DNA from: Bacillota bacterium
Lineage (GTDB): Bacteria > Bacillota_A > Clostridia > Peptostreptococcales > Anaerovoracaceae
DNA length: 13,709 nucleotides
Assembly (NCBI GenBank): GCA_017437925.1
Contig: JAFRWQ010000086.1
Coordinates: forward strand, 1 to 13,709
Direction: 5' to 3'
In this document: positions 6,506-13,469 of the stretch, piece by piece
Layout of the letters: the number at the start of each line of letters is the position of its first letter
Numbering within the stretch: the stretch's first letter is position 1
The notes under the pieces: generated by a model
Database searches by the model: none
Told to the model about the DNA's origin: nothing
What the model saw: the letters and a program-made list of their open reading frames with translations, nothing else
Position numbers and translations under genes: made by a program

Positions 6506-8373
6506 TGCCGTTCTCCTTCCTCCCGGGGCTGGTTCTGTCTGTGCTCGGCCTCCCGCTCAAGCACTCTGCGGAACTGGGTCTCGTAGAGCTCCTTGTATAT
6601 TCCGCCCTGCTCGAGCAGCTCGTCGTGGGTGCCCATCTCGGCGATCACTCCGTCCTTTACGACCATGATGCGGTCGGCCTTCAGTATGGTCGAGAGCCTG
6701 TGGGCTATGACTATGCTGGTGCGGCCTTCCATTATGGTCTCCAGGGCGTCCTGAATGGCTGTCTCGGAGATGGAATCCAGGGCTGAGGTTGCCTCGTCCA
6801 GAATGAGTATCTTGGGGTCTTTGAGGATGGTCCTGGCTATGGATATCCTCTGCTTTTCGCCTCCCGAGAGCTTGAGCCCTCTGTTGCCCACCTCGGTATT
6901 GTAGCCGTCGGGCTGGGAGGCTATGAAATCGTGGATGCTGGCGGTTTTGCAGGCCGCGATGATCTCTTCCATCGTGGCGTCGTCCTTGGCGCAGAGCAGG
7001 TTGTCGAGTATGGTGCCGTTGAAGAGGTAGGCCTCCTGGGTCACCATGCCTATGTTCTCGCGCAGGTACTTGAGGTCAATGTCCCTCACGTCGACTCCGC
7101 TGATGGTCACCTTTCCTCCGCAGACGTCGTAAAGCCTGGGTATGAGGTTCACAACGGTGGACTTGCCCGAGCCCGAGGGCCCGACTATTGCGTACATCTT
7201 GCCGCCGGGCACGGTGAAGTCGATGTCCGTCAGCAGGGGCTTTTCGGGGCTGTAGCTGAAGTTCACGTGATCGTAGCGTATCTCGGCCAGCTTCATGTCG
7301 GGCTTTTCGCCGTTTTCGGGGTCCTTGATCGGGTTCTCCATATCAAAGTACTCGAAGATGCGGGTAAAGAGGGCGAGGGACCTGGTGAAATCGACCTGTA
7401 TGTTGAGGAGGGACTCCACCGGCCTGTATAGCCTGTTGATCAGGGCGACGGTGGCGGTGATGGTGCCAACGGTCAGGTTGGTGTCGCCGCGGCTGATGAT
7501 GAGCCAGCCGCCGGCGAAGTAGATGAGCAGGGGACCCAGCTGGGTGAACATGCCCATCACGACTCTGAACCACTTGCCGCTCCTCTGCTCCTTGAGGGCC
7601 AGCTGGGTGATCTCCTCGTTGAGGTTCACGAAGCGCTCGTATTCCTTCTCCTCTCTTGTGAAGAGCTTGACCAGCATGGAGCCCGAGACGCTCAGGGTCT
7701 CGTTGATGATCTGGTTCATCTCGTCTCTCTTGGACTGGTTCTGGGAGAGGAGCTTCCAGCGGTTCTCGCCCACGCTTCTGGTGGGCAGGATCAGCAGGGG
7801 TATCACCACTATGCCGACCAGAGCCAGCTTCCAGCTCATGGAGAAGAGGGCGACCAGGGTGGTGACCACGGTGGCGGTGTTGCTCACTATGCTGGACAGG
7901 GTCCCCGAAATGACGGAGCTGACGCCGCTGATGTCGGTATCCATGCGGGTCACTATGTCGCCCTGCTTTTCGGAGGTGAAGAAGGAGTGGGGCATGTGCT
8001 GCAGGTGGTCGTACATCTGGTTCTTCATGTCGAAGATGATGCGCTGGGATATCCAGGCGTTGATGTAGCTCTCCAGGACCCCTATGACCTGGGAGGCCGT
8101 CAGGGTCGCGAAGGCCAGCACCAGCAGCTTGACCAGCAGCTTGAGGTCCTTTCCCACAAGGGCCTGGTCGACTATCTTGCCGGTTATAATCGAGGGCAGA
8201 AGGCCCACGGTGGCAGAGATCAGTATGACCGCGAAGACCAGGATGAACTGGAGCCAGTAGGGAGTCAGATACGAGAGTATCCTCTTCAGCAGGGCACCGG
8301 TCACCTTGGGCTTGTTCTGCTTCTCTTCGTCGGTCAGGAATCCCCTTGGACCGAATCTTCCGGGCGCGGGCAT
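6502..8373 (-). CDS. ABC exporter, fused permease and ATPase half-transporter
   Basis: A 623-residue half-transporter of the MsbA/BmrA type in the cytoplasmic membrane. Residues 1-30 are a polar N-terminal extension. Residues 35-330 are a six-helix type I exporter membrane domain. Residues 365-600 are the nucleotide-binding domain: Walker A GPSGSGKST (398-406, K404), Q-loop Q446, signature LSGGEKQR (502-509), Walker B ILILD (522-526) with catalytic E527, SALD D-loop, and H-loop H558. All ATPase residues are intact, so it could work as a homodimer; no second half-transporter is next to it. Such proteins export lipids, peptides or drugs, and the cargo cannot be told here. It starts six bases after the pepT stop, with AAAGGAG lying within the end of pepT, and overlaps the aldolase gene by ATGA. 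Confidence 0.95.
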   Translation of the reverse strand: MPAPGRFGPRGFLTDEEKQNKPKVTGALLKRILSYLTPYWLQFILVFAVILISATVGLLPSIITGKIVDQALVGKDLKLLVKLLVLAFATLTASQVIGVLESYINAWISQRIIFDMKNQMYDHLQHMPHSFFTSEKQGDIVTRMDTDISGVSSVISGTLSSIVSNTATVVTTLVALFSMSWKLALVGIVVIPLLILPTRSVGENRWKLLSQNQSKRDEMNQIINETLSVSGSMLVKLFTREEKEYERFVNLNEEITQLALKEQRSGKWFRVVMGMFTQLGPLLIYFAGGWLIISRGDTNLTVGTITATVALINRLYRPVESLLNIQVDFTRSLALFTRIFEYFDMENPIKDPENGEKPDMKLAEIRYDHVNFSYSPEKPLLTDIDFTVPGGKMYAIVGPSGSGKSTVVNLIPRLYDVCGGKVTISGVDVRDIDLKYLRENIGMVTQEAYLFNGTILDNLLCAKDDATMEEIIAACKTASIHDFIASQPDGYNTEVGNRGLKLSGGEKQRISIARTILKDPKILILDEATSALDSISETAIQDALETIMEGRTSIVIAHRLSTILKADRIMVVKDGVIAEMGTHDELLEQGGIYKELYETQFRRVLEREAEHRQNQPREEGERQ

Positions 8374-8379
8374 GGCGCT

Positions 8380-9591
8380 TTACTCCTTTGAGCAGGCGAT
8401 GTACTGGAGCACATCGACCATCTTCTGCATGTCGTTGATGGAGCAGAACTCCTTGACGCCGTGGGCGTTCTCTCCGCCGGTGGAGAGGTTGGGGCAGGGC
8501 ATTCCGCCGTAGGAGAAGGTGGCTCCGTCGGTGCCGCCTCTGGCGGCCTCGATCCTGGGAGTCGCTCCCACGGATTCCATGGCCTTGATGGCGTTGTCCA
8601 CCAGCTCCATGTGGGGCAGGATCATCTCTTTCATGTTATAGTACACGTCGTTGAGCTCGATGGTGATCGTGCCCTCGCCGTATACGCTGTTCAGGTAGTC
8701 GACCAGGTTATGGACGAAGGCCTTCCTCTGCTCGAACTTGGCCCTGTCGTGGTCGCGGACTATGATGTGCATGGTGGCTCCGCTCTCGCTGGCCTGCACG
8801 TCGCCAACGTGATAGTAGCCCTCGAAGCCCTCGGTGTGCTCGGGAGACTCGGCGTCGGGCAGCATGGTGATGAAGCGGGCAGCGATCTTGACCGCGTTCT
8901 TCATCTTGTTCTTGGCGGTGCCCGGATGGATGTTGAAGCCCTTGATATGGATCAGGCCGTTGGCCGCGTTGAAGGTCTCGTAGCAGACTCCGCCCAGGGC
9001 TCCTCCGTCGACGGTATAGCCTGCTTTGGCTCTGAAGCCCTCGTAATCGAAGTGGAGAGGCCCTCTTCCGACTTCCTCGTCGGGGGTAAAGCAGATGGCG
9101 AGCTTTCTGTGGCCGATCTCGGGATGCTCCTGAAAGCGCTGGATCAGGTCCATGATCTCGGCTATGCCGGCCTTATCGTCGGCTCCCAGAAGGGTGGTGC
9201 CGTCGGTAACGATCAGGTCGTGGCCGATGTAGTTCTTCATGAAGGGGAAGTCCTTGGGAGAGGTCACTATGCCTTCGGAAAGGACTATGTCTCCGCCCTC
9301 GTAGTGAACTATCCTGGGCTTGATATTTTCACCCGGAGCGTCGACCACGGTGTCCATGTGGGCGACGAAGCCTATGGCGGGGACCTCCTCCCAGCCCTTG
9401 CTGGCGGGGACGGTGGCGTAGACTCTGCACCATTCGTCGACTCTGGCGTCTGCGCAGCCTATCTCCTTAAGATCTTCGACCAGGATCTTCGCCAGGTCCC
9501 ACTGCCTCTCGGTGGTGGGGTCCTTCTGAACGTCCTTGGCGGAGTGGGTGTAGACGGCTACGTATTTGAGAAATCTTTCTGTCAGGTTCAT
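8380..9591 (-). CDS. pepT: Peptidase T (tripeptide aminopeptidase)
   Basis: A 403-residue M20B metallopeptidase that removes the N-terminal residue from tripeptides in the cytoplasm. The dizinc site is complete: H78 and catalytic D80 (FVAHMDT), bridging D139 (GADDKAG), general base E172 and ligand E173 (PDEEVGRG), D195 (TVDGG), and H377 (ENAHG). The segment FNIHPGTAKNKMKNA (219-233) is characteristic of the PepT dimerisation/lid domain. Length matches the enteric enzymes closely. AAAGGAGG precedes the ATG. It lies 15 bases after the GNAT gene and 6 bases before the ABC exporter, inside the seven-gene operon, whose last gene is another aminopeptidase. Confidence 0.97.
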   Translation of the reverse strand: MNLTERFLKYVAVYTHSAKDVQKDPTTERQWDLAKILVEDLKEIGCADARVDEWCRVYATVPASKGWEEVPAIGFVAHMDTVVDAPGENIKPRIVHYEGGDIVLSEGIVTSPKDFPFMKNYIGHDLIVTDGTTLLGADDKAGIAEIMDLIQRFQEHPEIGHRKLAICFTPDEEVGRGPLHFDYEGFRAKAGYTVDGGALGGVCYETFNAANGLIHIKGFNIHPGTAKNKMKNAVKIAARFITMLPDAESPEHTEGFEGYYHVGDVQASESGATMHIIVRDHDRAKFEQRKAFVHNLVDYLNSVYGEGTITIELNDVYYNMKEMILPHMELVDNAIKAMESVGATPRIEAARGGTDGATFSYGGMPCPNLSTGGENAHGVKEFCSINDMQKMVDVLQYIACSKE

Positions 9592-9606
9592 AGCGTTCCT
9601 CCTTTA

Positions 9607-10455
9607 TTACCAATTGAATTTCTTTTCAAGCATTATTATCTGGACGTCGGGGAAGACGAAACCGCAGCTCTCAAGGTCCGCCTTGAGCTCTTCGTCGGAC
9701 GAGGGGATCATTGCGGTCACGGCGGGAAGGCCGGTCATGAAGAGCATCTTCTTGGCCAGAGCCGCGCAGGCTTTGACGTCTCCGCCCACAAGGCCCATCT
9801 GGAAGCCCTTATGAAGCTCCATGCGGGCTCCTATGTCGGCCACGCTGCCGTCCTTCTCGAAGAGGCTGCCCTGGGCGATCAGGTCTTTCCAAAGCTCTGG
9901 ACCCATCTCCCAGAAGGTGCGGTTCCTGCAGAAGTAGCCGCCGTACTGGGTCAGGGGAGCGGCCAGCTCCGCCGCTCTTTCGGGGCAGCAGACCTTCTTA
10001 AAGCCATCGGCTGCCGAAAGGTCCTCATCCTCCGCTATGTCTTCGAACTTTAAGACGCCCTCCCTGGTTTGGCAGGTGAGGACCAGGCCGAAGCGCTCGG
10101 CAAGCTTTCTTGAGGTCACGTTCTTGTAGCCGGTGTACATGCGTATGGAATTAAGCTTCTTTTCTTCGCATATTTCGAAGGCTTCGGCCCACATGGCGGT
10201 GCCGCAGCCTCTCTTCTGGTATTCGGGCATGACCCTGAGCACCTCGAACCAGCTTCCCCCATCGCAGAGGAAGGCCAGATGGGCGACTCCGGCTACGACT
10301 CCGTCGACCTCGGCGGCGAGAAGCACGCCCTGGGACGGGTCGAGGAACTTTTCTCTCACGGCAGCCAGGTACCTGTGGCCCGGCATGGTCTTGTATTCGA
10401 CTTTAAGCAGCTCGGGTATATCGGCCCAGCCCGCTTTTCTGCATATTACTGACAT
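9607..10455 (-). CDS. GNAT family N-acetyltransferase, probably two GNAT domains
   Basis: A 282-residue protein, first gene of the operon. The start at 10455 has AAAGGAG seven bases upstream. The same frame stays open to 11259 on minus, but that extension lies antisense to the flavoprotein gene and upstream of the promoter, so it is not coding. Residues 1-135 form a classical GNAT domain; acetyl-CoA motif A reads VMPEYQKRGCGTAMW (75-89), with the pyrophosphate-binding Q80-x-x-G83-x-G85. The C-terminal half (about 150-282) is longer than a single GNAT needs. It ends in a strand-helix-strand pattern (MTGLPAVTAM ... DLESCGFVF ... QIIMLEKKF) that resembles a second, degenerate GNAT domain without a clear motif A. 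The acetyl acceptor is unknown. With peptidases downstream, an amino acid, peptide or small amine is possible (inference). Confidence 0.88.
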   Translation of the reverse strand: MSVICRKAGWADIPELLKVEYKTMPGHRYLAAVREKFLDPSQGVLLAAEVDGVVAGVAHLAFLCDGGSWFEVLRVMPEYQKRGCGTAMWAEAFEICEEKKLNSIRMYTGYKNVTSRKLAERFGLVLTCQTREGVLKFEDIAEDEDLSAADGFKKVCCPERAAELAAPLTQYGGYFCRNRTFWEMGPELWKDLIAQGSLFEKDGSVADIGARMELHKGFQMGLVGGDVKACAALAKKMLFMTGLPAVTAMIPSSDEELKADLESCGFVFPDVQIIMLEKKFNW

Positions 10456-10504
10456 GGAACTCCTTTCACATTTAAAGAGAACGTATCGCATAAAATTACA
10501 CACT

Positions 10505-10534
10505 ATTATACTCCCGCAAGGGCTTTCGCGTAAA
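10505..10534 (-). promoter_or_regulatory. Promoter of the GNAT-pepT-ABC-aldolase operon
   Basis: On minus, a perfect -10 TATAAT lies at 10510-10505. The best -35 match is TTTACG (10534-10529, four of six) with an 18-base spacer. The start point would be near 10498, about 43 bases upstream of the GNAT ATG. It is back-to-back with the promoter for the + strand flavoprotein gene. Confidence 0.6.
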
Positions 10535-10545
10535 GAAAAGATGTG

Positions 10546-10591
10546 GGGCGGCGGCCTCGCAAAAAGTACGGAATGCGGACAATAGCCGCCC
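10546..10591. promoter_or_regulatory. Inverted repeat between the divergent promoters, possible shared operator
   Basis: GGGCGGC (10546-10552) is mirrored by GCCGCCC (10585-10591), seven base pairs with 32 bases between the arms. The right arm ends six bases before the TTGACA of the + promoter; the left arm ends twelve bases before the minus -35. In GC-rich DNA a 7-bp match can be chance, so confidence is low. Confidence 0.25.
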
Positions 10592-10596
10592 TGAAG

Positions 10597-10624
10597 TTGA
10601 CAAAAAAGCCCTCCGCCGATAATA
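10597..10624 (+). promoter_or_regulatory. Promoter of the flavoprotein-phosphodiesterase unit
   Basis: A perfect -35 TTGACA at 10597-10602. Two overlapping -10 choices exist: GATAAT (10618-10623, five of six, 15-base spacer) or TAATAT (10620-10625, four of six, 17-base spacer). Transcription would start about 10630, some 35 bases before the ATG at 10666. Confidence 0.7.
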
Positions 10625-10665
10625 TTTAATCGGTGAAAAACGGGGAAAGCCCCGAAGGAGGATAT

Positions 10666-11286
10666 ATGAAGGTACTCATGATAAACGGAAGCCCCCACGC
10701 AAAGGGGAGCACTTACACGGCCCTTAACGAGATGGAGCAGGTCTTCGAGGCCGAAGGCATCGAGACCGAGATCGTCCAGGTCGGGCATCTGGACGTGAGA
10801 GGCTGCACCGCCTGCGGTTTCTGCAAGCGCAACGGCAGGTGCGTCTACAACGATGTGGTCAACGAGATAGCGGCAAAATTCGAGGAGGCAGACGGCCTTG
10901 TGGTCGGCACCCCCGTCTATTACGCCTCGGCCAACGCCACCACCGTGGCAGTCCTCGACAGGCTCTTCTACAGCACCCGCTTCAGCAAGCTGATGAAGGT
11001 GGGAGCCGCCGTGGCGTCCGCCAGAAGGGGAGGCCTCACCGCCACCTTCGACGAGCTCAACAAGTACTTCACCATCAGCGGCATGCCGGTCGCTTCCAGC
11101 CAGTACTGGAACGACATCCACGGAAACAACGCCGAGCAGGCGGTGCAGGACCTTGAGGGCATGCAGACCATGAGGGTCCTGGCCCGCAACATGGCCTTTC
11201 TCATGAAGAGCATAGCCCTGGGCAAGGAAAAATACGGCCTTCCCGAAAAGGAAGAGCATAAGGCGACCACCAACTTTATACGCTAG
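10666..11286 (+). CDS. Flavodoxin-fold NADPH-dependent FMN reductase, iron-sulfur flavoprotein type
   Basis: A 206-residue protein. The ATG at 10666 is chosen because AAGGAGG (10655-10661) lies just before it; the in-frame ATG at 10633 would put that site inside the gene. The FMN-phosphate loop is INGSPHAKGST (6-16). GTPVYYASANATT forms the second flavin contact of the family. Between them lies C47-x2-C50-x2-C53-x5-C59, which fits the compact CX2CX2CX4-7C motif of archaeal and clostridial iron-sulfur flavoproteins that hold a 4Fe-4S cluster. The protein is therefore probably a cytoplasmic redox flavoprotein, perhaps involved in oxygen or peroxide handling or general electron transfer in an anaerobe. 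Cluster binding is inferred from the motif only. It is followed after 14 bases by a phosphodiesterase gene on the same transcript. Confidence 0.92.
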   Translation: MKVLMINGSPHAKGSTYTALNEMEQVFEAEGIETEIVQVGHLDVRGCTACGFCKRNGRCVYNDVVNEIAAKFEEADGLVVGTPVYYASANATTVAVLDRLFYSTRFSKLMKVGAAVASARRGGLTATFDELNKYFTISGMPVASSQYWNDIHGNNAEQAVQDLEGMQTMRVLARNMAFLMKSIALGKEKYGLPEKEEHKATTNFIR

Positions 11287-11300
11287 AAAGGAAACACCAA

Positions 11301-11852
11301 ATGAAGATCATGGCAGCGGCGGACCTCCACGGCTCCGAATACTACGCGAAGCTCCTCTATCAGCGCTTTCTCGAGGAGCAGCCCGACAAGCTCATAACCC
11401 TGGGCGACATGATATACCAGGGTGTGCGCAACCCTCTGACCAGGGAGTTCTCCGGAGTCGGCAGCGTCAACGTGCTCAATATGATGGCCGAAAAGAGCGT
11501 CGGCGTCAGGGGCAACTGCGACGCCGAAGTGCATCAGGAGTTCATGGACTACCCGATGATGTCGGATTATGTCCTGCTCATAGAAGGCGGAAGGGCCATA
11601 TTCGCGACCCACGGCCACCTCTTTAACCCGGACAACATGCCTTCGCTGGCGCCGGGAGACGTGCTTTTGATGGGCCACTTCCACATCCCCAGCTGGTTTA
11701 AGAAGGACGGGGTATGGTGCATGAACCCGGGCTCTTTGGCCTGCCCCAAGAACGATACCGCCCACGGCTACATGGTCATAGAGGACGGAAAGACCTTCAT
11801 CTGGAAGAACGTGGAGGACGGCAGCGAGTATCACAGGGAGGTGCTCGACTAG
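11301..11852 (+). CDS. yfcE: YfcE-like metallophosphodiesterase
   Basis: A 183-residue calcineurin-like phosphoesterase of the YfcE/MJ0936 type, almost the same length as E. coli YfcE, which hydrolyses model phosphodiesters in the presence of manganese. All metal-site motifs are present: D8-x-H10, G35-D36, GNCD (71-74), THGH (103-106) and GHFH (125-128). NPGS (in CMNPGSLA) follows, as usual for this subfamily. The natural substrate is not established for this family. The start is 14 bases after the flavoprotein stop, with AAAGGA upstream. It is the last + strand gene before a strong hairpin terminator. A functional link with the flavoprotein is not evident. Confidence 0.93.
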   Translation: MKIMAAADLHGSEYYAKLLYQRFLEEQPDKLITLGDMIYQGVRNPLTREFSGVGSVNVLNMMAEKSVGVRGNCDAEVHQEFMDYPMMSDYVLLIEGGRAIFATHGHLFNPDNMPSLAPGDVLLMGHFHIPSWFKKDGVWCMNPGSLACPKNDTAHGYMVIEDGKTFIWKNVEDGSEYHREVLD

Positions 11853-11873
11853 ATCCTCATATCCTTGAAATTT

Positions 11874-11906
11874 AAAGGCGGACCGCATTTTTGCGGTCCG
11901 CCTTTT
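11874..11906. terminator. Strong intrinsic terminator at a convergent junction
   Basis: A perfect 14-bp stem, 11874-11887 against 11892-11905, with a TTTT loop (AAAGGCGGACCGCA / TGCGGTCCGCCTTT). On + the last T of the stem continues into a short T-run (11903-11906) and then TCTTT. On minus the stem is followed by AAATTTC, giving a weaker tail for the amidohydrolase that ends at 12018. It lies 22 bases after the yfcE stop. Confidence 0.88.
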
Positions 11907-11923
11907 CGCGTCTTTCGGGCCCG

Positions 11924-11995
11924 GCAGCCCTGCAGCCTTCGGACTATGCAGCCCTGCAGCCTTCGGACCTTGCAGCCCCGCAGCCTTCGGGCTTC
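11924..11995. repeat. Three tandem 24-bp repeats, intergenic
   Basis: Three units start at 11924, 11948 and 11972, each beginning GCAGCCC and containing GCAGCCTTCGG. Units 1 and 2 differ only at the last few bases; unit 3 has several changes. Each unit also contains GCAGCC twice. Unit 3 reads AGCC-TTCG-GGCT, which would fold into a short UUCG tetraloop hairpin. The array lies between the terminator and the end of the minus-strand amidohydrolase gene, outside any gene. Confidence 0.85.
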
Positions 11996-12017
11996 GCGGC
12001 TCAGGACCTACCGGTCA

Positions 12018-13247
12018 TTACAGCGCCTTTATGATCTCAGCCTGATGCTCCACGTTGTACTTGTGCTCTTCCTTGATCTTAGCCAGCAGGGCCGGGTCCT
12101 CGATGAGATCGAGGGCGGTCAATGCCAGCACCTTGGCGCCAAGAGGAATGGTCGACAGGCCTCTCTCGGAGCAGGAGGCCGCGACCATCTCGTGGGAGTG
12201 TCCGGGTATCTTCTCGTCGGTGATGCTGAGGTGGGGCTGGATGGTTGGAACGACCTGCGAGACGTTGCCCACGTCGGTGGAGCCTCCCGAGACCTTCATC
12301 TTCTTGTGGGTGATCTCAAGGCCGAAGAGCTTGAGGTTCTTCTCAAAGAGGGCGTCGAAGCTCTCGGTCACTATCTCGTTGTCCACGAAGTGCTGGTAGG
12401 GCTTGATGCTGCCCTTGGTCCCGGTCTGAAGGGCCGCGCCTTCGACTATGTTCTTTACTTTTTCGAAGAGGTCTTCGGCCGTCTTCTTGTCGGCGGCCCT
12501 TAAGAACCACTTGGACCTGGTGTACTCGGGGATGATGTTGGGGGCTGTGCCTCCGTCGGTTATTATGCCGTGGACCCTGACGTCCGTTGTCAGCTGCTGG
12601 CGCAGCACCGAGATCGCGTTGTAGACCAGTATCTGGGCATCCAGGGCGTTGAGGCCCTCGTAGGGGGCCCCCGCCGCGTGGGCCGGCTTTCCCCGGAACT
12701 CTATGTCCACGGGGGCGCAGGTGTTGGAAGGGGAGGAGAGGGTGTTCTCGGGAGAGCTTCCCGGGTGCTCGCAGAGGGCGGCGTCAACGTCCTTAAAGTA
12801 CCCGCAGTCGACGAAGTCTCCCTTGGAGCTTCCCTTTTCGCCGCCTTCTTCTCCGGGGGTGCCGTAGACTCTTACCTCGCCTCCGGTCTCGTCTATGACC
12901 GATTTAAGGGCCGCTCCCGCAAGGGAAGAGACCGCTCCGAAGATGTTGTGGCCGCAGCCGTGGCCCAGGCCGGCCAGGGCGTCATACTCGGCCAGGAAGA
13001 CCAGGGTGGGGCCGGGCTTTTCAGACTTGTAGCTTGCGGCAAAGCCGGTCCTGTGCTCCGCGGCGTTAAGCTCGATCTCAAAGCCCGCTTCCTTCAGCTT
13101 GTTTGAGAGGGCTTCGCAGGCGAAGAACTCGTAGTTGGAGACCTCGGGCTTGCCGTGTATCGCCAGGGCTATGCTCTTGTACTCCTCTCCGTGCTCGTCG
13201 GCGTAGGCGATGATCCTGTTTCTTATCTCTTCAAAGTTTACTGCCAT
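12018..13247 (-). CDS. M20 family amidohydrolase / metallopeptidase (AbgB/HipO-like)
   Basis: A 409-residue protein of the M20D group (aminobenzoyl-glutamate hydrolase B, hippurate hydrolase and N-acyl amino acid amidohydrolase relatives). Motifs in order: LGHGCGHN (94-101) with metal ligands C98 and H100, TPGEEGGEKG (130-139) with base/ligand pair E133-E134, CEHPG with H161, the dimerisation-domain motif GKPAHAA (186-192), and PGHSHEM near the end supplying the last ligand (H350 or H352). The Cys ligand is a feature of this subgroup rather than of PepT-like M20B enzymes. It likely hydrolyses an amide bond in an N-acyl or aryl amino acid, or a dipeptide; the exact substrate is unknown. Start supported by GAGGAT upstream, weaker than in the other genes. 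It is a single-gene unit with its own promoter and a leader hairpin. Confidence 0.92.
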   Translation of the reverse strand: MAVNFEEIRNRIIAYADEHGEEYKSIALAIHGKPEVSNYEFFACEALSNKLKEAGFEIELNAAEHRTGFAASYKSEKPGPTLVFLAEYDALAGLGHGCGHNIFGAVSSLAGAALKSVIDETGGEVRVYGTPGEEGGEKGSSKGDFVDCGYFKDVDAALCEHPGSSPENTLSSPSNTCAPVDIEFRGKPAHAAGAPYEGLNALDAQILVYNAISVLRQQLTTDVRVHGIITDGGTAPNIIPEYTRSKWFLRAADKKTAEDLFEKVKNIVEGAALQTGTKGSIKPYQHFVDNEIVTESFDALFEKNLKLFGLEITHKKMKVSGGSTDVGNVSQVVPTIQPHLSITDEKIPGHSHEMVAASCSERGLSTIPLGAKVLALTALDLIEDPALLAKIKEEHKYNVEHQAEIIKAL

Positions 13248-13273
13248 TTTATATCCTCGCTTCTTTGAAAACT

Positions 13274-13289
13274 GCGGGTCTTTACCCGC
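13274..13289 (-). promoter_or_regulatory. Terminator-like hairpin in the amidohydrolase leader
   Basis: On minus, GCGGGT (13289-13284) pairs with ACCCGC (13279-13274) around an AAAG loop, followed after AG by TTTTC (from 13271). It lies between the proposed promoter and the ribosome binding site. It could act as an attenuator, as a leaky terminator, or as a 5' RNA-stabilising stem. The six-base-pair stem is modest, and no leader peptide or alternative pairing is obvious. Confidence 0.4.
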
Positions 13290-13310
13290 TCTTTCTGACC
13301 TTTGCCCAAC

Positions 13311-13340
13311 ATTTTACAGGCAGAAGCTTTCCCCTGTCCA
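13311..13340 (-). promoter_or_regulatory. Promoter of the amidohydrolase gene
   Basis: On minus: -35 TGGACA (13340-13335, five of six), an 18-base spacer, and -10 TAAAAT (13316-13311, five of six). Transcription would start near 13304, giving a leader of nearly 60 bases that contains the hairpin at 13274-13289. Confidence 0.55.
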
Positions 13341-13378
13341 CTCGTTAATTCCGATAGCCTGCAATACTCTTTTTGAAT

Positions 13379-13418
13379 AGCAAGGCGGACATTAAAGCAG
13401 CAAGGCGGACATTAAAGG
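13379..13418. repeat. Two tandem 20-bp repeats beside a terminator
   Basis: AGCAAGGCGGACATTAAAG occurs at 13379-13397 and again at 13399-13417, period 20. The second copy runs straight into the 5' arm of the terminator hairpin. Its AAGGCGGAC core matches the start of the arm of the terminator at 11874 (AAAGGCGGACCGC), so it looks like duplicated terminator-derived sequence. Confidence 0.8.
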
Positions 13419-13440
13419 CGGGCCGCTTTCGCGGTCCGCC
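13417..13440 (-). terminator. Terminator downstream of the oligopeptide transporter ATPase
   Basis: GGCGGGCCGC (13417-13426) pairs with GCGGTCCGCC (13431-13440) around TTTC, ten pairs with one G-T wobble. Read on minus, the stem is followed by TTTAATG, a short T-tract. It lies 29 bases after the stop codon of the gene at the right edge and shares its arm sequence with the terminator at 11874-11905. Confidence 0.7.
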
Positions 13441-13469
13441 TGTTCGGATCTTAAGCCTTCGCAGCGCTC

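Noticed and set aside
8461..10053. 530-codon open frame on + opposite pepT and the GNAT gene
   Set aside because: It lies antisense to two genes with complete catalytic motifs and good ribosome binding sites. Its composition (Val, Gly, Asp, His, Leu rich) is what the reverse complement of GC-rich coding sequence gives, and no domain is visible.
10456..11259. N-terminal extension of the GNAT frame on minus
   Set aside because: It would run antisense through the flavoprotein gene and across both promoters. The ATG at 10455 has its own Shine-Dalgarno site and begins the recognisable GNAT domain.
11865..12503. Open frame on + across the 24-bp repeats, encoding a repeated QPCSLRT-type peptide
   Set aside because: The repeat length is a multiple of three, so the frame stays open by default. 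It starts inside the terminator region, lacks a ribosome binding site and then runs antisense to the amidohydrolase.
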